From: Kitasatospora atroaurantiaca
GTDB taxonomy: Bacteria > Actinomycetota > Actinomycetes > Streptomycetales > Streptomycetaceae
Assembly: GCF_007828955.1 (NCBI RefSeq)
Contig: NZ_VIVR01000001.1
Coordinates: forward strand, 6,696,001-6,760,000
Length of the DNA: 64,000 nt
Reading direction: 5' to 3'
The notes below the pieces were generated by a model. It was not told the DNA's origin, ran no database searches, and saw only the letters and a list, made by a program, of their open reading frames with translations. Shown here one piece after another: positions 61,308 to 64,000 of this stretch (positions within the stretch are counted from its first letter, which is position 1; every line of letters starts with the position of its first letter). The translations under genes were made by a program, and so were the position numbers.

Positions 61308-62395
61308 TGACTGACACCGTCACCATCCACGTCGGTGGCAGCGCCGGCCACGACCCGTACGACGTGCTGATCGGCCGTCAGCTGCTCGGTGAGCTGGGCG
61401 GGCTGATCGGCACCCAGGCCCGGCGGGTCGCGATCATCCACCCGGAGGCGCTGGAGGCCACCGGCGAGGCGATCCGCGAGGACCTCGCCGCCGAGGGCTA
61501 CGAGGCGATCCTCCTCCAGGTCCCCAACGCCGAGGACGCCAAGAGCGCCGAGGTCGCCGCGTACTGCTGGTCGGTGCTCGGCCAGACCGGCTTCACCCGC
61601 AGCGACGTCGTCGTGGGCCTGGGCGGCGGCGCGACCACCGACCTGGCCGGCTTCGTGGCGGCCACCTGGCTGCGCGGGGTGCGCTGGATCTCCATGCCCA
61701 CCACGCTGCTCGGCATGGTCGACGCGGCCGTCGGCGGCAAGACCGGCATCAACATCGCCGAGGGCAAGAACATGGTCGGCGCCTTCCACCCGCCGGTGGG
61801 CGTCCTCGCCGACCTGGCGACGCTGGACACCGTCCCCAAGCACGACTACGTCTCCGGACTGGCCGAGGTCATCAAGTGCGGCTTCATCGCCGACCCGGTG
61901 ATCCTCGACCTGATCGAGGCCGACCCCGAGGGCGCCAAGACCCCGGCGGGCGCGCACACCGTCGAGCTGATCCGGCGGGCCATCCAGGTCAAGGCCGACG
62001 TGGTCTCCGGCGACCTCAAGGAGGCCGGCCGCCGGGAGATCCTCAACTACGGGCACACCCTGGGCCACGCCATCGAGCGCAACGAGCGCTACAAGTGGCG
62101 GCACGGCGCCGCGATCTCGATCGGTATGGTCTTCGCCGCCGAACTGGGCCGCCTGGCGGGCCGCCTGGACGACGAGACGGCCGACCGGCACCGAACCGTC
62201 CTCGCCTCGGTCGGTCTGCCGCTGAGCTACCGCGCGGACGCCTGGCCGAAGCTGCTGGACGCCATGAAGATCGACAAGAAGTCGCGCGGCGACCTGCTGC
62301 GCTTCATCGTCCTGGACGGCCTCGCCAAGACCTCCGTCCTGGAGGGCCCGGACCCGTCGCTGCTGGTCGCGGCGTACGCGGAGGTCTCGTCATGA
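61307..62395 (+). CDS. aroB: 3-dehydroquinate synthase
   Basis: A 362-residue NAD- and metal-dependent enzyme. GLGGGATTDLAGFVAATWLRG, PTTLLGMVDAAVGGKTGIN and NYGHTLGHAIE (metal His) identify it. It converts DAHP to 3-dehydroquinate. The start overlaps aroK and the stop overlaps aroQ. Confidence 0.96.
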   Translation: MTDTVTIHVGGSAGHDPYDVLIGRQLLGELGGLIGTQARRVAIIHPEALEATGEAIREDLAAEGYEAILLQVPNAEDAKSAEVAAYCWSVLGQTGFTRSDVVVGLGGGATTDLAGFVAATWLRGVRWISMPTTLLGMVDAAVGGKTGINIAEGKNMVGAFHPPVGVLADLATLDTVPKHDYVSGLAEVIKCGFIADPVILDLIEADPEGAKTPAGAHTVELIRRAIQVKADVVSGDLKEAGRREILNYGHTLGHAIERNERYKWRHGAAISIGMVFAAELGRLAGRLDDETADRHRTVLASVGLPLSYRADAWPKLLDAMKIDKKSRGDLLRFIVLDGLAKTSVLEGPDPSLLVAAYAEVSS

Positions 62396-62832
62396 CCCGG
62401 GTGCTGGTGCTCAACGGCCCCAACCTCGGCCGCCTCGGCAGCCGGGAGCCGGACGTCTACGGCGCCACCTCCTACACCGGCCTGGTCGAGCGCTGCACCG
62501 CGCTCGGCAAGGAGTTCGGCTTCGAGGTCGAGGTCAAGGAGACCAACTCCGAGCAGCAGATGGTCGAGTGGCTGCACCGGGCGGCGGACGAGCGCACCCC
62601 CGTGGTGATCAACCCGGGCGCGTTCACGCACTACTCGTACGCGATGCGGGACGCCGCGGCCCAGCGGACCGCCCCGCTGATCGAGGTGCACATCTCCAAC
62701 CCGTACGCCCGCGAGGAGTTCCGCCACACCTCGGTGATCGCCGCCGTGGCCTCCGGCACCATCGCCGGCTTCGGCATCGGCTCGTACGAGCTGGCCCTGC
62801 GCGCCATCGCCGAGCAGCTGACGACGCGCTGA
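62392..62832 (+). CDS. aroQ: 3-dehydroquinate dehydratase, type II
   Basis: A 146-residue type II enzyme. LVLNGPNLGRLGSREPDVYG carries the catalytic Tyr, NPGAFTHYSYAMRDA the Asn/His pocket, and EVHISNPYAREEFRHTSV the catalytic His. It dehydrates 3-dehydroquinate. ATG 62392 overlaps aroB as ATGA. It ends the shikimate cluster. Confidence 0.96.
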   Translation: MTRVLVLNGPNLGRLGSREPDVYGATSYTGLVERCTALGKEFGFEVEVKETNSEQQMVEWLHRAADERTPVVINPGAFTHYSYAMRDAAAQRTAPLIEVHISNPYAREEFRHTSVIAAVASGTIAGFGIGSYELALRAIAEQLTTR

Positions 62833-62857
62833 CCACGTGCTGACGGCTGATCACGTC

Positions 62858-62890
62858 GGCCCGGCGGCGGGCTGTGCCTGCCGCCGGGCC
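62858..62890 (+). terminator. Terminator of the aro cluster
   Basis: A perfect 11-bp stem (62858-62868 with 62880-62890), loop 11 bases, 26 bases after aroQ. Confidence 0.75.
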
Positions 62891-62930
62891 TCCGTGTAGT
62901 GTCCCCGTCGGGACATGTCGGGAGGTGACA

Positions 62931-63719
62931 GTGACGCAGTACGCAGCGGGAGGGCAGGTGCCGCCGCGACCGCCGGTGCCGCCGCCCGGTTACCCCGTAC
63001 AGCCCGCGGGCGCACACCCGCCGTACCCGCAGCCGCCCGGCGCGCGTCCCCACCTGACGGCGCCCAGCGCGGCCGTCCCGCCGGGCGCTACCGGCCACTT
63101 CCTGCTTCCGACGGGTGCGCCGGTGCAGCTCCCGGCGCACGCGGTGCAGCAGCAGGCGCCCGTCGGCCCGCTCGCGGTGCTGCTGATCGGCCCGGCGGGT
63201 GCGGGCAAGACGACCGTCGCCCGGCACTGGGCGGAGCGCCGCCCGACCGCGACCGCGCACATCAGCCTGGACGACGTGCGCGAGTGGGTGCAGTCCGGCT
63301 TCGCCAACCCGCAGTCCGGCTGGAACAACGCCTCCGAGGCGCAGTACCGGCTGGCCCGCCGCACCTGCGGCTTCGCGTGCCGCAACTACCTCGCCAACGG
63401 CATCTCCTGCATCATCGACGACGCGGTCTTCCCGGACCGCCCGGCGATCGGCCTGGGCGGCTGGAAGCGGCACATCGGGCCGGGCATGATCCCGGTCGTG
63501 CTGCTGCCCGGCCTGGACTCCGTGCTCGCCCGTAACGCCCGGCGCAGCGGCAACCGCCGGCTCACGGACGAGGAGGTCGCCCGGATCCACGGGCGGATGG
63601 CCGGCTGGTACAGCTCCGGGCTGCCGATCATCGACAACTCCCAGCTGGACGTCACCGCCACGGCCGCCGCCCTCGACCAGGTGATCATGTCCCGGCTGGC
63701 GGCCCGTCCGGTCGGCTGA
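62931..63719 (+). CDS. P-loop ATP-binding protein with Pro-rich N-terminus
   Basis: A 262-residue protein. The first ~80 residues are Pro/Ala/Gly-rich and disordered. Walker A GPAGAGKTT lies near residue 90, followed by AHISLDDVREWVQSGFANPQ, a Walker-B-like CIIDDAVFPDRP, and a lid with ARNARRSGNRRL. It resembles AAA_33-type polynucleotide/nucleoside kinases. Substrate unknown. GTG 62931 has GGAGGT four bases upstream. Confidence 0.8.
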   Translation: MTQYAAGGQVPPRPPVPPPGYPVQPAGAHPPYPQPPGARPHLTAPSAAVPPGATGHFLLPTGAPVQLPAHAVQQQAPVGPLAVLLIGPAGAGKTTVARHWAERRPTATAHISLDDVREWVQSGFANPQSGWNNASEAQYRLARRTCGFACRNYLANGISCIIDDAVFPDRPAIGLGGWKRHIGPGMIPVVLLPGLDSVLARNARRSGNRRLTDEEVARIHGRMAGWYSSGLPIIDNSQLDVTATAAALDQVIMSRLAARPVG

Positions 63720-63798
63720 GCTGCCGGTCTTTCCCGGCTGTCAGTCCCACCTGCGATGATGACCAGGTCGCATCGAACTCCCGGGGGAGCTGACGCCC

Positions 63799-64000
63799 GT
63801 GCCCGAAGGCCACATCATCCACCGCCTGGCCGCCGAGAACTTCAAGACCTTCGGTGACCGCCCCGCCCGCGTCTCCAGCCCGCAGGGCCGCTTCGCCGAG
63901 GGTGCCGCGATGATCGACGGCCAGCTGCTGGCCGAGGCGGAGGCCCACGGCAAGCACCTCTTCCTCGGCTTCGAGGCGGGGGCCTGGCTGCACATCCACC
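63799..64000 (+). CDS. Fpg/Nei-family DNA glycosylase, N-terminal part (3' truncated)
   Basis: 67 codons are present before the window ends. After the initiator (GTG) the sequence begins PEGHIIHRLAAENF, the family N-terminus whose processed Pro1 and Glu2 are catalytic. It continues with RVSSPQGRFAEGA and HGKHLFLGFE. It excises oxidised bases and nicks the strand. PEGH resembles the actinobacterial Nei group. GGGGGAG lies upstream of the GTG. Confidence 0.85.
   Translation, partial: MPEGHIIHRLAAENFKTFGDRPARVSSPQGRFAEGAAMIDGQLLAEAEAHGKHLFLGFEAGAWLHIH

Overview
The window is about 64 kb of very GC-rich DNA with strong third-position GC, GTG and TTG starts alongside ATG, and many ATGA/GTGA/TGATG overlaps. 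Together with an SsgB-type sporulation protein, phosphatidylinositol mannoside (PIM) genes, an SsgB-PGPGW pair, a zinc-free type S4 and an intergenic palindrome family I associate with streptomycetes, this points to a chromosome of the Streptomycetaceae (Streptomyces or Kitasatospora-like). Most gene order matches the conserved Streptomyces core around thrS-pdxST-ruvCAB-secDF-relA-hisS-aspS-rpsD-alaS-aroCKBQ, as I remember it. No transposase, integrase, CRISPR array or phage gene was seen.

Layout. 1-3546: the end of an accessory operon encoding a SPASM radical SAM protein, a PqqD-like protein, an S26-type peptidase and a two-gene ABC exporter. It looks like a ribosomal peptide (RiPP) maturation and export cassette whose precursor must lie upstream of the window. 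3560-6695: a convergent membrane Ser/Thr kinase, a small membrane protein, and five tRNA genes on the minus strand (three tandem Val-GAC, Cys-GCA, Gly-GCC). 6979-13510: folate-branch pabB and pabC, a two-domain GNAT, a DsbA-like and a CGNR protein, ssgB, a PGPGW membrane protein, two Val-CAC tRNAs and a DEDDh exonuclease. 13782-24451: thrS, HIT protein, membrane protein, DCC protein, an EF-G-like protein with degenerate GTPase motifs, and the PIM lipid operon pgsA-acyltransferase-pimA. 24463-36864: pyridoxal phosphate synthase pdxS/pdxT, yebC, ruvCAB, yajC-secD-secF, apt and relA. 37056-48777: DUF349 protein, cyclophilin, MBL-fold hydrolase-hisS-aspS, GNAT, LysR, PPK2, VOC, rarA and rpsD with a long structured leader. 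48984-64000: a STAND ATPase without a recognisable DNA-binding domain, two small membrane proteins, alaS-ruvX, two tandem mltG paralogues, the shikimate cluster aroE-aroC-aroK-aroB-aroQ, a P-loop protein and the start of an Fpg/Nei glycosylase.

How the genes work together. alaS-ruvX and aroC-aroK-aroB-aroQ are tightly coupled by overlapping stop/start codons. The shikimate enzymes supply chorismate, which the pabB/pabC pair elsewhere in the window turns towards p-aminobenzoate and folate. yajC-secD-secF form the Sec accessory complex. apt and relA link purine salvage with the stringent response.

The less ordinary signals are the incomplete RiPP-like operon at the left edge, an intrinsic terminator inside the rpsD leader, a dispersed element present in inverted orientation after yebC and after rpsD with a compensatory stem change, a 33-bp perfect inverted repeat filling a convergent gap, a family of terminator-like palindromes, duplicated mltG, and several genes that appear to be transcribed leaderless.
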